Notes: a model not told the origin generated them from the letters alone. A stretch of 38,311 bases of DNA from Streptomyces sp. LS1784 (GCF_020103755.1 NZ_JAHSQD010000021.1:1-38311); one strand, 5' to 3'; positions 1 through 8,457 are shown, counted from the stretch's first letter. Numbers and translations are program-made.

Positions 1-1210
1 AGCCGGTGTGCGCCAGGTTGCCGCCCGCGTCCGGCTGGGCGGACGGGCTGCCCGAGGCCGTCGGAGCGGTCGTCGAGCCACCCGCCGACGGACCGGCCGA
101 GCCGCTCGCGCTGGGCTTGCCGCTCGTCGGGGCGGACGGGCTGCCCGAGGGGCTCGCCGAACCGCTCGGGGAGGTCGACGCGCTCGGCGTGGCCGACGGC
201 GATCCGCTCGGCACGGTCGGCGGCACCGTCGGCGTGCCGGACGGCGTCGGGACGGTGCCCGGCAGGCAGCCGGTGAAGGGGTAGTGGTGCGTCTCCGCGC
301 CGCCCCTGCCGGTCAGCGAGGCGGCGATCACCGAGCCGTTGACCGGGCCGCCGCTGCCGAGGTCGAACGCGGCGTTCGGCGCGAGCACGGTGCCGGCCCA
401 GGCGGCCTGGCTGTTCTTGACCACCTTGGTGGCGGTCGGGAAGTTCCAGAGCAGCTTGGCCCGGATCGCGCCGCCCGCGGCGCTCTGGAGCTTGTCGTCC
501 AGCACGAAGGTCTTCCTGCCCTCGTCCCACAGGTGGAAGCCGGTGGTCCCGGCCGCCGCCATGTCGTACGAGCCGCCGGTCACGTTGACCACCGTCACCG
601 AGCCGGCCGGCACCTTGAGGTAGACGTCCTTGGCTCCCTGCAGCTTCGCCGCGTCGACGGTGAAGCTGTTGTACTTCGTGTCCCCGCCGGTGAGGGTCAG
701 CTTGGCGCCCTCGGCCTGGACGGTGGCGCCGGCGGTCTGCGGCACGGCTGCCAGCGCGGTGGCGGCGGCGCGCAGCTTGGCGAACTCGGCCTTGAAGTCG
801 ATCGGCGAGGGGCCCTGGCCGACCGCACCCTGGTGGGCCTGGACCACCGCGCCGTCGGCCTTGGAGCCGAAGACGCCGTTGCCCTTCATCACCTGGGTGT
901 TGTGGCCGGTGATCCTGCCGGCCACGACCAGGGCGTTCTTGCCGGGCAGTGCGTCGACCTGGGCCGCGGTGAGCTCCTGGCCGACCGAGAAACCGCCGGT
1001 GAAGTCGGCGTTGCCGCCGACCGCGACCGCGCCCTCGGCGTCGGGGGTGTGGGTGTCGTCGCCCTCGATGAACTCGCCGTAGAGGTTGGCGACCCCGAGG
1101 CTGCGGCACTCCTGGGCGGGGTCGGCGGCGTGGGCGGCCGGGGCGACCAGGCCGGCCAGTGCGAGAGAGCCACCGACGGCGAGCGCGGCGGCGGAAGTGG
1201 ATATGCGCAT
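1..1210 (-). CDS. Secreted choice-of-anchor A family protein, C-terminus cut by window edge
   Basis: Partial gene: 403 codons are visible and the 3' end lies beyond base 1. The start is ATG at 1210, with GGAG 9 nt upstream. Residues 1-28 form a Sec signal peptide with a likely cleavage at AHA|AD. About residues 35-315 form one extracellular domain resembling the choice-of-anchor A family, which begins with a 'GDD...EGAVAVGGNADF' segment. A Pro/Ser/Thr/Gly-rich spacer fills about 317-395, as in wall-spanning stalks. The last visible residues are N-L-A-H-T-G. This fits the LAxTG signal of class E sortases of high-GC Gram-positives, so the missing part should be a transmembrane segment and a basic tail. 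Function is unknown; a surface or aerial-hypha wall protein is inferred. It is divergent from ctaA. Confidence 0.8.
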   Translation of the reverse strand, partial: MRISTSAAALAVGGSLALAGLVAPAAHAADPAQECRSLGVANLYGEFIEGDDTHTPDAEGAVAVGGNADFTGGFSVGQELTAAQVDALPGKNALVVAGRITGHNTQVMKGNGVFGSKADGAVVQAHQGAVGQGPSPIDFKAEFAKLRAAATALAAVPQTAGATVQAEGAKLTLTGGDTKYNSFTVDAAKLQGAKDVYLKVPAGSVTVVNVTGGSYDMAAAGTTGFHLWDEGRKTFVLDDKLQSAAGGAIRAKLLWNFPTATKVVKNSQAAWAGTVLAPNAAFDLGSGGPVNGSVIAASLTGRGGAETHHYPFTGCLPGTVPTPSGTPTVPPTVPSGSPSATPSASTSPSGSASPSGSPSAPTSGKPSASGSAGPSAGGSTTAPTASGSPSAQPDAGGNLAHTG

Positions 1211-1276
1211 GTGCAGGATCTCCGCTTACGTGCGGGATGGGGTGGGAGAGGCCCGAAAAGGTATGGACCAAGCCGC

Positions 1277-1306
1277 ACTCTTTCCGCCAGACGGGTGATT
1301 GGTCAA
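1277..1306 (-). promoter_or_regulatory. Predicted promoter of the secreted choice-of-anchor A gene
   Basis: On the minus strand TTGACC (1306-1301) and AAGAGT (1282-1277) are separated by 18 nt, matching a housekeeping-type -35/-10 pair. Transcription would start near 1270, giving a leader of about 60 nt. The -35 lies inside the palindrome at 1298-1313. This is pattern reading only. Confidence 0.4.
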
Positions 1307-1313
1307 GACCAAT
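1298..1313. promoter_or_regulatory. DasR-like (dre) palindromic operator candidate
   Basis: The sequence ATTGGTCAAGACCAAT has 7-bp perfect inverted arms around a 2-bp centre. It matches 13 of 16 positions of the Streptomyces DasR consensus A(G/C)TGGTCTAGACCA(G/C)T, and differs at the centre and the outer flanks. It covers the predicted -35 of the minus-strand secreted protein gene, the position expected of a repressor site. Another GntR-type regulator could equally bind it. Confidence 0.4.
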
Positions 1314-1460
1314 TCGCCCCATGTCCGGACCACCCCGTTTTGTCCGCGTGTTGCCCCTGCGCGTGTCGCGGACCGCCGGCACCGCGGCATCCCGTCGCGG
1401 CGCCCGCACCCTCGCGCCGTACCACCCGCGCCCCGCCCCAAGATCGCCTGTAAGGCCGCC

Positions 1461-1466
1461 TACGAT
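1461..1466 (+). promoter_or_regulatory. Candidate -10 element for leaderless ctaA transcript
   Basis: TACGAT ends 7 nt before the GTG start at 1474. There is no Shine-Dalgarno sequence at normal distance. This spacing would place the first transcribed base at the start codon, as in leaderless actinobacterial mRNAs. No convincing -35 is seen. Confidence 0.35.
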
Positions 1467-1473
1467 TGACCTC

Positions 1474-2445
1474 GTGCCTAACCCCTTCTCCCTGCTCGCC
1501 GAGCGCTGGCAGCCATCCGCCGAGATGGTCCGGCGCGCCACGTTCGCCGCGCTGGTGATGAGCGTGGTGATCGTCGTCACCGGCGGCGCCGTCCGGCTCA
1601 CCGCCTCCGGCCTCGGCTGTACGACCTGGCCCCGTTGCACCGACGAGAGCCTGACGCCCACCGCCGAGATGGGCTTCCACGGCGTCGTCGAGTTCACCAA
1701 CCGAATGCTCACCTACGTGCTGAGCGCCGCCGTCGGCTGGGCGATCCTGGCCGCCCGCTGCCACCGCCCCTGGCGGCACAGCATGACCAGGCTCGGCTGG
1801 GCGCAGTTCTGGCTGGTGATGAGCAACGCCGTGCTCGGCGGCATCACCGTGCTGACCGGCCTCAACCCGTACACCGTGGCGCTGCACATGATCGCCGCGA
1901 TGGCCCTGGTCTGGGTCGCGCTGCTGATGTGGGAGCGGTCCAAGGAGGGCGACGGCCCGGCCAGGCTCTCGGTGGCCCGGCCTATCCACCAGCTCTCGTA
2001 CGTCCTGGTCACCGTGATCGGCCTGCTCGTCGCGGCCGGCACCCTGGTGACCGGCGCCGGCCACCACCCCGGCACGCCCAAGGACAACAAGATCGTCCCA
2101 CGCATCCCGATCGACTACGACCGCCTCGCCCAGTTCCACGCCGACTTCGCGTTCGTCTCGGTCGGCCTGGCCATCGCGGTGATCTTCGTCTTCGCCGCCG
2201 TGAAGGCCCCGCAGCCCGCCCGCGCCCGGGCCAAGGAGCTGCTCGCCGTGCTGTTGCTGCAGGGCGTGCTCGGCTTCGTCCAGTACTTCACCGACGCCCC
2301 CGAGCTCATGGTCGGCCTGCACATGCTGCTCGCCGCCCTCACCTGGATCGCCGCGCTGCGCGTCCCGCTCGCCCTGCGCACCCGCGCGGACGTGGCGGCG
2401 GCCGAGCAGCTGCCCGCCCAGGCCCCGCAGACCGCCTCGGTCTGA
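1474..2445 (+). CDS. ctaA: Haem A synthase (COX15/CtaA)
   Basis: 323-residue polytopic membrane protein that oxidises haem O to haem A for aa3-type cytochrome c oxidase. After a short cytoplasmic start, TM1 is followed by an extracytoplasmic loop with a Cys pair (C49-TTWPR-C55). Then comes the family motif with His69 (HGVVEFTNR), a haem ligand. Further hydrophobic helices are spread to about residue 305, in the usual two four-helix halves. The length is normal for the actinobacterial type. GTG 1474 is chosen because the hydrophobic core and family N-terminus begin just after it; an upstream extension in this frame is Arg/Pro-rich and not protein-like. Its partner ctaB is close by but on the other strand. 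Confidence 0.93.
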   Translation: MPNPFSLLAERWQPSAEMVRRATFAALVMSVVIVVTGGAVRLTASGLGCTTWPRCTDESLTPTAEMGFHGVVEFTNRMLTYVLSAAVGWAILAARCHRPWRHSMTRLGWAQFWLVMSNAVLGGITVLTGLNPYTVALHMIAAMALVWVALLMWERSKEGDGPARLSVARPIHQLSYVLVTVIGLLVAAGTLVTGAGHHPGTPKDNKIVPRIPIDYDRLAQFHADFAFVSVGLAIAVIFVFAAVKAPQPARARAKELLAVLLLQGVLGFVQYFTDAPELMVGLHMLLAALTWIAALRVPLALRTRADVAAAEQLPAQAPQTASV

Positions 2446-2460
2446 CCCCGGCGACACCGA

Positions 2461-2496
2461 CGGCCCGGCTCCCCTCCGCACGGGGGAGCCGGGCCG
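2461..2496 (+). terminator. Hairpin terminator after ctaA
   Basis: A perfect 14-bp inverted repeat, CGGCCCGGCTCCCC with its complement, around an 8-nt loop. It starts 15 nt after the ctaA stop. There is no U-tract, as is usual in Streptomyces. It can also serve the convergent gene at 2525. Confidence 0.75.
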
Positions 2497-2524
2497 TCGC
2501 CGCGTCCGGAGCCTGGAGCCGGAC

Positions 2525-2863
2525 TCAGCCGCCGAGCTGAAGGCCGGCCATCCGCTTCCACTCGTACTCGCCGGTCTTCACCTTGAGGCCCAGCTCGCCC
2601 TCGAAGTCGTCGTGCAGGGTCAGCCCGGCCAGCTCCGCGGCCCGGCGGCCGACGGCGTAGCTGGGGGCCACCTGGTCGCCCCAGGCGCCGTCCGCACCCA
2701 CCACGACGATCCGGGTGGCCACGGCGCCGACGTACTCGACGACCGCGTCGGCGCTTCCCCCGTGCTGCCGGGCGAAGCTGGTCAGGTTCTTGGCGATGCG
2801 CTTGGCGCGGCGCTCGGTACGGGCGTCCGGCGCGGCGGCGGTGGCGGTCTCTGCGCTGCTCAT
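2525..2863 (-). CDS. Conserved hypothetical protein, 112 aa
   Basis: Small soluble protein without signal peptide or membrane segment. The N-terminal 20 residues are Ala/Thr-rich, followed by a basic helix (RTERRAKRIAKNL). A compact alpha/beta part follows, with VVEYVGAVATRIVVVGADG around residues 41-60 and a conserved-looking C-terminal stretch GEYEWKRMAGLQL. It converges on ctaA and is divergent from the DUF2461 gene. I do not recognise a family. Its regular codon pattern and separate transcription unit support a real gene. No function is proposed. Confidence 0.72.
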   Translation of the reverse strand: MSSAETATAAAPDARTERRAKRIAKNLTSFARQHGGSADAVVEYVGAVATRIVVVGADGAWGDQVAPSYAVGRRAAELAGLTLHDDFEGELGLKVKTGEYEWKRMAGLQLGG

Positions 2864-2935
2864 GCCCGCATGCTACCCACCGGTAGTCGCCCTGGCGACG
2901 GGAGCACCTTGTGCACCGGGCCACATACTGGAGGC

Positions 2936-3577
2936 GTGACCTTCTCCGGCTGGCCGGCCGAGGCGCTCGACTTCTACGAGCACCTGGAAGCCGACAACTC
3001 GAAGACCTTCTGGCAGGCCCACAAGGACCGGTACGACGACGCCGTACGCGCCCCGATGGAGCAGCTGCTCGCCGACCTGGAGCCGGAGTTCGGACCGGGG
3101 AAGGTCTTCCGCCCGAACCGCGACGTCCGGTTCAGCGCCGACAAGTCCCCGTACAAGACGCACGTCGGCGCCCACCTGGAGTCCGGCGGCTACATCCAGC
3201 TCTCCGCCGACGGCCTGTCCTGCGGCAACGGGATGTACCGGCTCGCCCCCGACCAGCTGGAGCGCTACCGCGCCGCCGTCGCCGAGGACGTCAGCGGCGC
3301 CGAGCTGGAACGGGTGATCGCCCGGGTGGAACAGGAGGGCCCGCAGGTGGCCGGCCGGGACTCCCTCAAGTCGACCCCGCGCGGCTACCCCAAGGACCAC
3401 CCCAGGATCGGACTGCTGCGCCACAAGGGCCTGGTGGCCTGGCAGGAATGGGAGCCGGCCGGATGGCTGGGCACCCGCGCCGCCTACACCCGGATCACCG
3501 GGTTCCTGCACGCCTCCCAGCCGCTGCGGGACTGGCTGGACGGCCACGTCGGCCCGTCCGAACTCCCCTCCCGCTGA
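2936..3577 (+). CDS. DUF2461 domain-containing protein
   Basis: 213 residues of unknown function covered almost entirely by the DUF2461 (TIGR02453-like) family. The N-terminal pattern is 'FYEHLEADNSKTFWQAHKDRY'-like, where the free-living family usually has F-L-x-x-L-x-x-N-N-x-x-x-W-F. Typical blocks follow: 'NRDVRFSADKSPYKTH' around residues 60-75, and a Pro-Arg-Gly-Tyr-Pro-x-x-H-P block around 145-153. GTG 2936 is chosen because homology begins immediately after it. The GGAGG directly upstream is only 1 nt away, so initiation may be leaderless. The downstream gene ctaB is convergent across a shared terminator. Confidence 0.88.
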   Translation: MTFSGWPAEALDFYEHLEADNSKTFWQAHKDRYDDAVRAPMEQLLADLEPEFGPGKVFRPNRDVRFSADKSPYKTHVGAHLESGGYIQLSADGLSCGNGMYRLAPDQLERYRAAVAEDVSGAELERVIARVEQEGPQVAGRDSLKSTPRGYPKDHPRIGLLRHKGLVAWQEWEPAGWLGTRAAYTRITGFLHASQPLRDWLDGHVGPSELPSR

Positions 3578-3611
3578 GCGGCGCAGCAGCCGCACGAGCC
3601 CCCCGGACACG

Positions 3612-3647
3612 CGAGGAGCCCCGGTCCACCAGGACCGGGGCTCCTCG
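3612..3647. terminator. Bidirectional terminator between DUF2461 gene and ctaB
   Basis: A 16-bp perfect inverted repeat, CGAGGAGCCCCGGTCC and its complement, with a 4-nt loop. It sits between two convergent genes and can end both transcripts. Confidence 0.85.
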
Positions 3648-3661
3648 CCGTCGAACAAGCC

Positions 3662-4603
3662 CTACTTCACGAACGGGTCGATCGCGCAGACCACCATCAG
3701 CAGCGACAGGTAGGTGATCGACCAGTGGAACAGCCGCATCTCCTTGAGCTTCGCGCCCACGACCCCGGCCTTGGCCCGCCCGTACAGCGCGTGCGCCTCG
3801 CGCAGCCAGGCCGCGCCCAGCAGCACCGCGACGACCGGGTACAGCCAGCTCATGTGTCCCAGCGGCCAGAGCGCCAGGGAGACCGCCACCATCACCCAGG
3901 AGTAGATGACGACCTGCTTGCCGACCGCCACGTTGCCCTTGATCACCGGCAGCATCGGCACGCCGGCCCGCTGGTAGTCGTCGCGGACCTTCATCGACAG
4001 CACCCAGGTGTGCGGCGGCGTCCAGAAGAACACCACCAGGAACAGCACCACCGCGGCCCAGGACACCGAGTTGGTCACCGAGGACCAGCCGACCAGCACC
4101 GGCATGCAGCCGGCGATGCCGCCCCAGACGATGTTCTGCGAGGTGCGCCGCTTGAGCCCCAGCGTGTAGACGAACACGTAGAACAGCAGCGCGCCCAGCG
4201 CCAGCCAGGCGGACAGCCAGTTGACCCCGAAGCCCAGCAGCAGGGTCGAGACGACCGCCAGCACGATGCCGAAGACCAGCGCCTCGCGCGGCGACACCAT
4301 TCCGGTGACGATCGGCCGCCGCTCGGTGCGCGACATCACCGCGTCGATGTCGCGGTCGATGTACATGTTGAGGGCGTTGGCGCCGCCCGCCGAGAGGTAG
4401 CCGCCGACGACGACCTTCAGCACCAGCAGCATGTCCGGCACGCCCTGCTGGGCCAGGAACATCACCGGCACGGTGCTCATCAGCAGCAGCTCGATGATCC
4501 GCGGCTTGGTCAGTGCGACGAACGCGCCGACACGGGCCCCGAACGGCCGGTGCGCAGGAGTCGCCCCGGTGACCCCGGCGGGACGGGTTTCGACGGCGGT
4601 CAC
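3662..4603 (-). CDS. ctaB: Haem O synthase / protohaem IX farnesyltransferase
   Basis: 313-residue UbiA-superfamily membrane prenyltransferase that adds farnesyl to haem b to give haem O, the substrate of CtaA. It has about eight to nine TM helices. The first aspartate-rich motif N79-MYIDRDID-87 binds Mg-diphosphate. The '[10 protein letters not shown]' start and the 'FFWTPPHTW' block are characteristic of CtaB/CyoE. The GTG at 4603 has GGGG 6 nt upstream; an in-frame GTG at 4609 is the alternative. It is transcribed alone, divergently from tkt. The 481-bp gap upstream holds an inverted repeat, GAAGAT-GA-ATCTTC, just before the start. Confidence 0.94.
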   Translation of the reverse strand: MTAVETRPAGVTGATPAHRPFGARVGAFVALTKPRIIELLLMSTVPVMFLAQQGVPDMLLVLKVVVGGYLSAGGANALNMYIDRDIDAVMSRTERRPIVTGMVSPREALVFGIVLAVVSTLLLGFGVNWLSAWLALGALLFYVFVYTLGLKRRTSQNIVWGGIAGCMPVLVGWSSVTNSVSWAAVVLFLVVFFWTPPHTWVLSMKVRDDYQRAGVPMLPVIKGNVAVGKQVVIYSWVMVAVSLALWPLGHMSWLYPVVAVLLGAAWLREAHALYGRAKAGVVGAKLKEMRLFHWSITYLSLLMVVCAIDPFVK

Positions 4604-4616
4604 TAACACCCCAACT

Positions 4617-4630
4617 GAAGATGAATCTTC
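4617..4630. promoter_or_regulatory. Inverted repeat upstream of ctaB start
   Basis: GAAGAT-GA-ATCTTC is a perfect 6-2-6 inverted repeat ending 14 nt upstream of the ctaB start. It is AT-rich against a GC-rich background. It could be an operator or a leader hairpin; no regulator is assigned. Confidence 0.3.
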
Positions 4631-4756
4631 GCAGGCGTCCACAGGAACGAAGGGTCCCGAATAGTCCGCTCTGCGCGTACCACGACACCATAGACGCTCC
4701 ATATATCGCATCCGGCTCCGGGGTCCCCTGGCGAGGCGGAACGCACACCCCCGGGT

Positions 4757-4792
4757 GAACCGCCCGGAGAACCGCCCGGTGAGGCCCCCGGA
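4757..4792. repeat. Three imperfect 12-bp tandem repeats
   Basis: GAACCGCCCGGA, GAACCGCCCGGT and GAGGCCCCCGGA follow one another directly in the ctaB-tkt gap. The first two differ at one base. They are probably noncoding low-complexity DNA. Confidence 0.5.
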
Positions 4793-4891
4793 CGCCCCCG
4801 GCGCGGTTCCGTTCGCCCGTCCTGACCACCGGAGCTGCGCACGGCCCCGAATCGGGAGAGCCTGGGACAAATCGCCCAGGACGCCCTTGTG

Positions 4892-4917
4892 GGAATCACC
4901 CCGCGGAATTGCCGGTT
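4892..4917 (+). promoter_or_regulatory. SigR-type promoter candidate upstream of tkt
   Basis: GGAAT (4892-4896) and GTT (4915-4917) are separated by exactly 18 nt. This matches the Streptomyces SigR (thiol-oxidative stress sigma factor) consensus GGAAT-N18/19-GTT. It would give a tkt leader of about 160 nt. Placing the NADPH-producing pentose phosphate operon under SigR is biologically sensible but is inferred from the motif alone. Confidence 0.35.
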
Positions 4918-5084
4918 GTCTCAGCACGGAGGGTGAGGCGCGGCCCGGACGGTAGGCTCGCACGCAGAAGCGGGATCTACCCTCCGTGACCGGCACCACC
5001 CAGCGTCGGGACCACAGCGCCGTGGCCGACCCGGTCCCCAATTCACGGGGTCACTCTTCACAACGGAAGGAGCCCTGAGACAGG

Positions 5085-7184
5085 GTGAGCACTGCGCCGA
5101 CGAACGCATTCGAGTGGACCGATCTGGATGAGCGCACGGTTGACACTGCGCGCGTCCTGGCCATGGACGCCGTCCAGAAGGTCGGCAACGGACACCCCGG
5201 GACGGCCATGTCGCTGGCCCCGGCCGCATACCTGATCTTCCAGCGGTTCCTGCGCCACGACCCGACCGACCCGTCCTGGGTGGGGCGCGACCGATTCGTC
5301 CTCTCCCCCGGGCACACCAGCCTGACTCTCTACACCCAGCTCTACTTCTCCGGCTACGGCCTGGAGCTGGACGACCTCAAGGCGTTCCGCGTCGCCGGCA
5401 GCCGCACGCCCGGCCACCCCGAGCACGGCCACACCGCCGGCGTGGAGACCACCACCGGTCCGCTCGGCCAGGGCATCGCCAACGCGGTCGGCATGGCGAT
5501 GGCCACCCGCTACGAGCGCGGCCTGTTCGACCCGGACGCCCCGGCCGGCGAGTCCCCCTTCGACCACACCATCTGGGCCATCGTCTCCGACGGCGACCTG
5601 GAGGAGGGCATCTCCGCCGAGGCCTCGTCGCTGGCCGGCCACCAGAAGTTGGGCAACCTGGTCGCCCTCTACGACGACAACCACATCTCGATCGAGGGCG
5701 ACACCGAGACCGCCTTCTCCGAGGACGTCCTCAAGCGCTACGAGGCGTACGGCTGGCACGTCCAGCGGGTGACCCCGAAGTCCAACGGCGACATCGACGT
5801 GGCCGCCCTCGCCGAGGCGCTGGCCGCGGCCAAGGCCGAGACCTCCCGCCCGTCGATCATCGCGATGCGCACCATCATCGCCTGGCCGGCCCCGGACGCC
5901 CAGAACACCGCCAAGGCGCACGGCTCCGCGCTCGGCACCGCCGAGATCGCCGCCACCAAGAAGGTCCTGGGCTTCGACCCGGAGAAGACCTTCGAGGTCA
6001 GCGACCAGGTCATCGAGCACGCCCGCCAGGTCATCAAGCGCGGCAAGGCCGCCCGCGACCAGTGGCAGCAGTCCTTCGACGCCTGGCGCGCCGCCAACCC
6101 GCACCGCGCCGCCGAGTTCGACCGCATCGAGGCCGGCGAGCTGCCCGAGGGCTGGAAGAAGGCCGTCCCCACCTTCCCGGCCGGCAAGGACGTCGCCACC
6201 CGCAAGGCCTCCGGCGACACCCTCAAGGCGATCGGCGCGGTGATCCCGGAGCTGTGGGGCGGCTCGGCCGACCTCGCCGAGTCCAACCTCACCACCATCG
6301 ACGAGGACAGCTCCTTCCTCCCCGAGGGCAACCCGCTGAAGACCGCCGGCCCGTACGGCCGGACGATCCACTTCGGCATCCGCGAGCACGCCATGGGCTC
6401 GACCATGAACGGCATCGCCCTGCACGGGAAGACCCGTGTCTACGGCGGCACCTTCCTGGTCTTCGCCGACTACATGCGCCCGGCCGTCCGCCTGGCCGCG
6501 CTGATGAAGCTGCCGGTCACCTACGTCTGGACGCACGACTCGATCGGCCTCGGCGAGGACGGCCCGACCCACCAGCCGGTCGAGCACCTGGCCTCGCTGC
6601 GCGCCATCCCGGGCCTGGCCATGGTCCGCCCGGCCGACGCCAACGAGACCGCCGTCGCCTGGCGCACCATCGTCGAGCGCCAGACCAGCCACCCCGGCCC
6701 GGTCGGCCTGGCCCTCACCCGCCAGGGCGTCCCGACCTTCGACCGCGAGGTCTTCGGCTCCGCCGAGGGCACCGCGAAGGGCGGCTACATCCTGGCCGAG
6801 GCCTCCACCGGCGACCCGCAGGTGATCCTGCTCGGCACCGGCTCCGAGGTCCAGCTGGCCGTCAAGGCCCGCGAGGCGCTGGAGGCCGAGGGCATCGCCA
6901 CCCGCGTGGTCTCGGTGCCGTCCTTCGAGTGGTTCCAGGAGCAGGACCAGGCCTACCGCGACAGCGTGCTGCCGCCGTCGGTCAAGGCCCGGGTCTCGGT
7001 CGAGGCCGGCATCGCCCAGGGCTGGCGCGAGCTGGTCGGCGACCACGGCCGGATCGTCTCGCTGGAGCACTTCGGCGCCTCCGCCGACTACAAGGTGCTC
7101 TTCGAGGAGTTCGGCATCACCGCCGAGCGCGTGGTGGCCGAGGCCCACAACGCCCTGCGCTCCCTTGAGGCCGTCAACCGCTAG
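5085..7184 (+). CDS. tkt: Transketolase
   Basis: 699-residue thiamine diphosphate enzyme of the non-oxidative pentose phosphate pathway, transferring two-carbon ketol units. Visible features: 'GNGHPGTAMSLAP' with His37; the ThDP/Mg motif GDGDLEEG near residue 168, continuing to an Asn-His pair near 190; and 'GEDGPTHQPVEHL' near residue 490 in the Pyr domain. The length is standard. GTG 5085 has GGAAGGAG 12 nt upstream. First gene of tkt-tal-zwf-opcA-pgl; a hairpin downstream may only attenuate. Confidence 0.96.
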   Translation: MSTAPTNAFEWTDLDERTVDTARVLAMDAVQKVGNGHPGTAMSLAPAAYLIFQRFLRHDPTDPSWVGRDRFVLSPGHTSLTLYTQLYFSGYGLELDDLKAFRVAGSRTPGHPEHGHTAGVETTTGPLGQGIANAVGMAMATRYERGLFDPDAPAGESPFDHTIWAIVSDGDLEEGISAEASSLAGHQKLGNLVALYDDNHISIEGDTETAFSEDVLKRYEAYGWHVQRVTPKSNGDIDVAALAEALAAAKAETSRPSIIAMRTIIAWPAPDAQNTAKAHGSALGTAEIAATKKVLGFDPEKTFEVSDQVIEHARQVIKRGKAARDQWQQSFDAWRAANPHRAAEFDRIEAGELPEGWKKAVPTFPAGKDVATRKASGDTLKAIGAVIPELWGGSADLAESNLTTIDEDSSFLPEGNPLKTAGPYGRTIHFGIREHAMGSTMNGIALHGKTRVYGGTFLVFADYMRPAVRLAALMKLPVTYVWTHDSIGLGEDGPTHQPVEHLASLRAIPGLAMVRPADANETAVAWRTIVERQTSHPGPVGLALTRQGVPTFDREVFGSAEGTAKGGYILAEASTGDPQVILLGTGSEVQLAVKAREALEAEGIATRVVSVPSFEWFQEQDQAYRDSVLPPSVKARVSVEAGIAQGWRELVGDHGRIVSLEHFGASADYKVLFEEFGITAERVVAEAHNALRSLEAVNR

Positions 7185-7192
7185 CGCCACCC

Positions 7193-7228
7193 GGCCGGGG
7201 CCGCCGACCGCACATCGGCGCCCCGGCC
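7193..7228 (+). terminator. Attenuating hairpin between tkt and tal
   Basis: GGCCGGGGCCGCCGA pairs with TCGGCGCCCCGGCC around a 7-nt loop, with one bulged base. It lies 8 nt after the tkt stop and 46 nt before tal. It may set lower expression of the downstream genes or protect the tkt mRNA end. Confidence 0.55.
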
Positions 7229-7274
7229 CCTCTGACTACCCCACGAAGCAGAAGAACAAAGGGACTGAAGCACC

Positions 7275-8417
7275 ATGACTGACGCACTGAAGCGCCTCAG
7301 CGACGAAGGCGTTGCGATCTGGCTGGACGACCTCAGCCGCACGCGGCTGAACTCCGGCAACCTGGCCGAACTGGTGCAGAACAAGCACGTGGTGGGCGTC
7401 ACCACCAACCCGACCATCTTCCAGAAGGCCATCGCCGGCGCCGGCGACGACTCCTACGACGGCCAGCTGCGCGACCTCGCCGTCCGCAAGGTCACCACCG
7501 ACGAGGCGATCCGCATGATCACCACCTCGGACGTGCGCGACGCGGCCGACGTGCTGCGCCCGGTCTACGACGCCTCCAACGGCCGCGACGGCCGGGTCTC
7601 CATCGAGGTCGACCCGCGCCTGGCGCACGAGACCGCCACCACCGTGGCCGAGGCCAAGCAGCTGTGGTGGCTGGTCGACCGTCCGAACGTCTTCATCAAG
7701 ATCCCCGCCACCAAGGCCGGCCTGCCCGCGATCAGCGAGGTCATCGGCAAGGGCATCAGCGTCAACGTCACGCTGATCTTCTCGCTGGAGCGCTACAAGG
7801 CCGTCATCGACGCCTACCTGACCGGCCTGGAGGCCGCCAAGGCCAAGGGCCTGGACCTCTCCCAGATCGAGTCGGTCGCCTCCTTCTTCGTCTCCCGCGT
7901 GGACACCGAGATCGACAAGCGCCTGGACAAGATCGGCGGCGACGCCAGGGACCTGCGCTCCAAGGCCGCGCTGGCCAACGCCCGCCTCGCCTACCAGGCG
8001 TACGAGGAGGTCTTCGGCAGCGTCGACGGCAAGACCGCCGGCAACGCCCGTTGGCTCTCCCTGGAGGCCGCCGGCGCCAAGCCGCAGCGCCCGCTGTGGG
8101 CCTCCACCGGCGTCAAGGACCCGGCCCTGCCGGACACCCTGTACGTCACCGAGCTGGTCGCCCCCGGCACCGTGAACACGATGCCCGAGGCCACCCTGGA
8201 CGCCACCGCCGACCACGGCCGGGTCACCGGCAACACCATCGTCCCCAACTACGCTGACGCCAAGGCCGTGCTGGACGCGATCGCCGCCGCCGGCGTGGAC
8301 TACGACGACGTCGTCCAGCTCCTGGAGGACGAGGGCGTCGAGAAGTTCGAGCAGTCCTGGAAGGAACTGCTCGACACCGTCACCGCCTCGCTCGCCTCCT
8401 TCGCCGACGAGAAGTGA
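7275..8417 (+). CDS. tal: Transaldolase
   Basis: 380-residue class I aldolase-fold enzyme that moves a dihydroxyacetone unit from sedoheptulose 7-phosphate to glyceraldehyde 3-phosphate. The Schiff-base lysine is in 'VFIKIPATK' (about K142). The N-terminal 'GVTTNPTIF' and C-terminal '[10 protein letters not shown]' blocks are those of the long actinobacterial/cyanobacterial TalB-like subtype. The ATG at 7275 has AAAGGGA about 12 nt upstream. It lies between tkt and zwf on one strand, with 40 nt to zwf. Confidence 0.95.
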   Translation: MTDALKRLSDEGVAIWLDDLSRTRLNSGNLAELVQNKHVVGVTTNPTIFQKAIAGAGDDSYDGQLRDLAVRKVTTDEAIRMITTSDVRDAADVLRPVYDASNGRDGRVSIEVDPRLAHETATTVAEAKQLWWLVDRPNVFIKIPATKAGLPAISEVIGKGISVNVTLIFSLERYKAVIDAYLTGLEAAKAKGLDLSQIESVASFFVSRVDTEIDKRLDKIGGDARDLRSKAALANARLAYQAYEEVFGSVDGKTAGNARWLSLEAAGAKPQRPLWASTGVKDPALPDTLYVTELVAPGTVNTMPEATLDATADHGRVTGNTIVPNYADAKAVLDAIAAAGVDYDDVVQLLEDEGVEKFEQSWKELLDTVTASLASFADEK

Positions 8418-8457
8418 CCCCTGCTCACAGCCAGTGCACGAAAGCGGAGCCCATCAA

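Larger units (their letters stand above)
4604..5084. other. 481-bp divergent intergenic region ctaB/tkt
   Basis: No convincing gene. Contents: a 6-2-6 inverted repeat at 4617-4630, a short 12-bp tandem repeat at 4757-4792, and a GGAAT-N18-GTT box at 4892-4917 facing tkt. Two short open frames (4603-4899 minus, 4755-4955 plus) have Pro/Gly/Arg-rich, repeat-derived translations and no start signals, so I treat them as noncoding. Confidence 0.6.

Noticed and set aside
4603..4899. 98-codon minus-strand frame ending at the ctaB start, with PGGS repeats
   Set aside because: The repeats derive from the 12-bp DNA tandem repeat. No RBS, atypical composition, and the rest looks noncoding.
4755..4955. 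66-codon plus-strand frame in the ctaB-tkt gap
   Set aside because: Arg/Pro-rich, no RBS, crosses the SigR-like box and the tandem repeat; probably noncoding.
5058..7190. A 710-codon minus-strand open frame opposite tkt
   Set aside because: Antisense shadow of transketolase; it has Gly/Val/Asp-rich sequence, no start signal and no motif.
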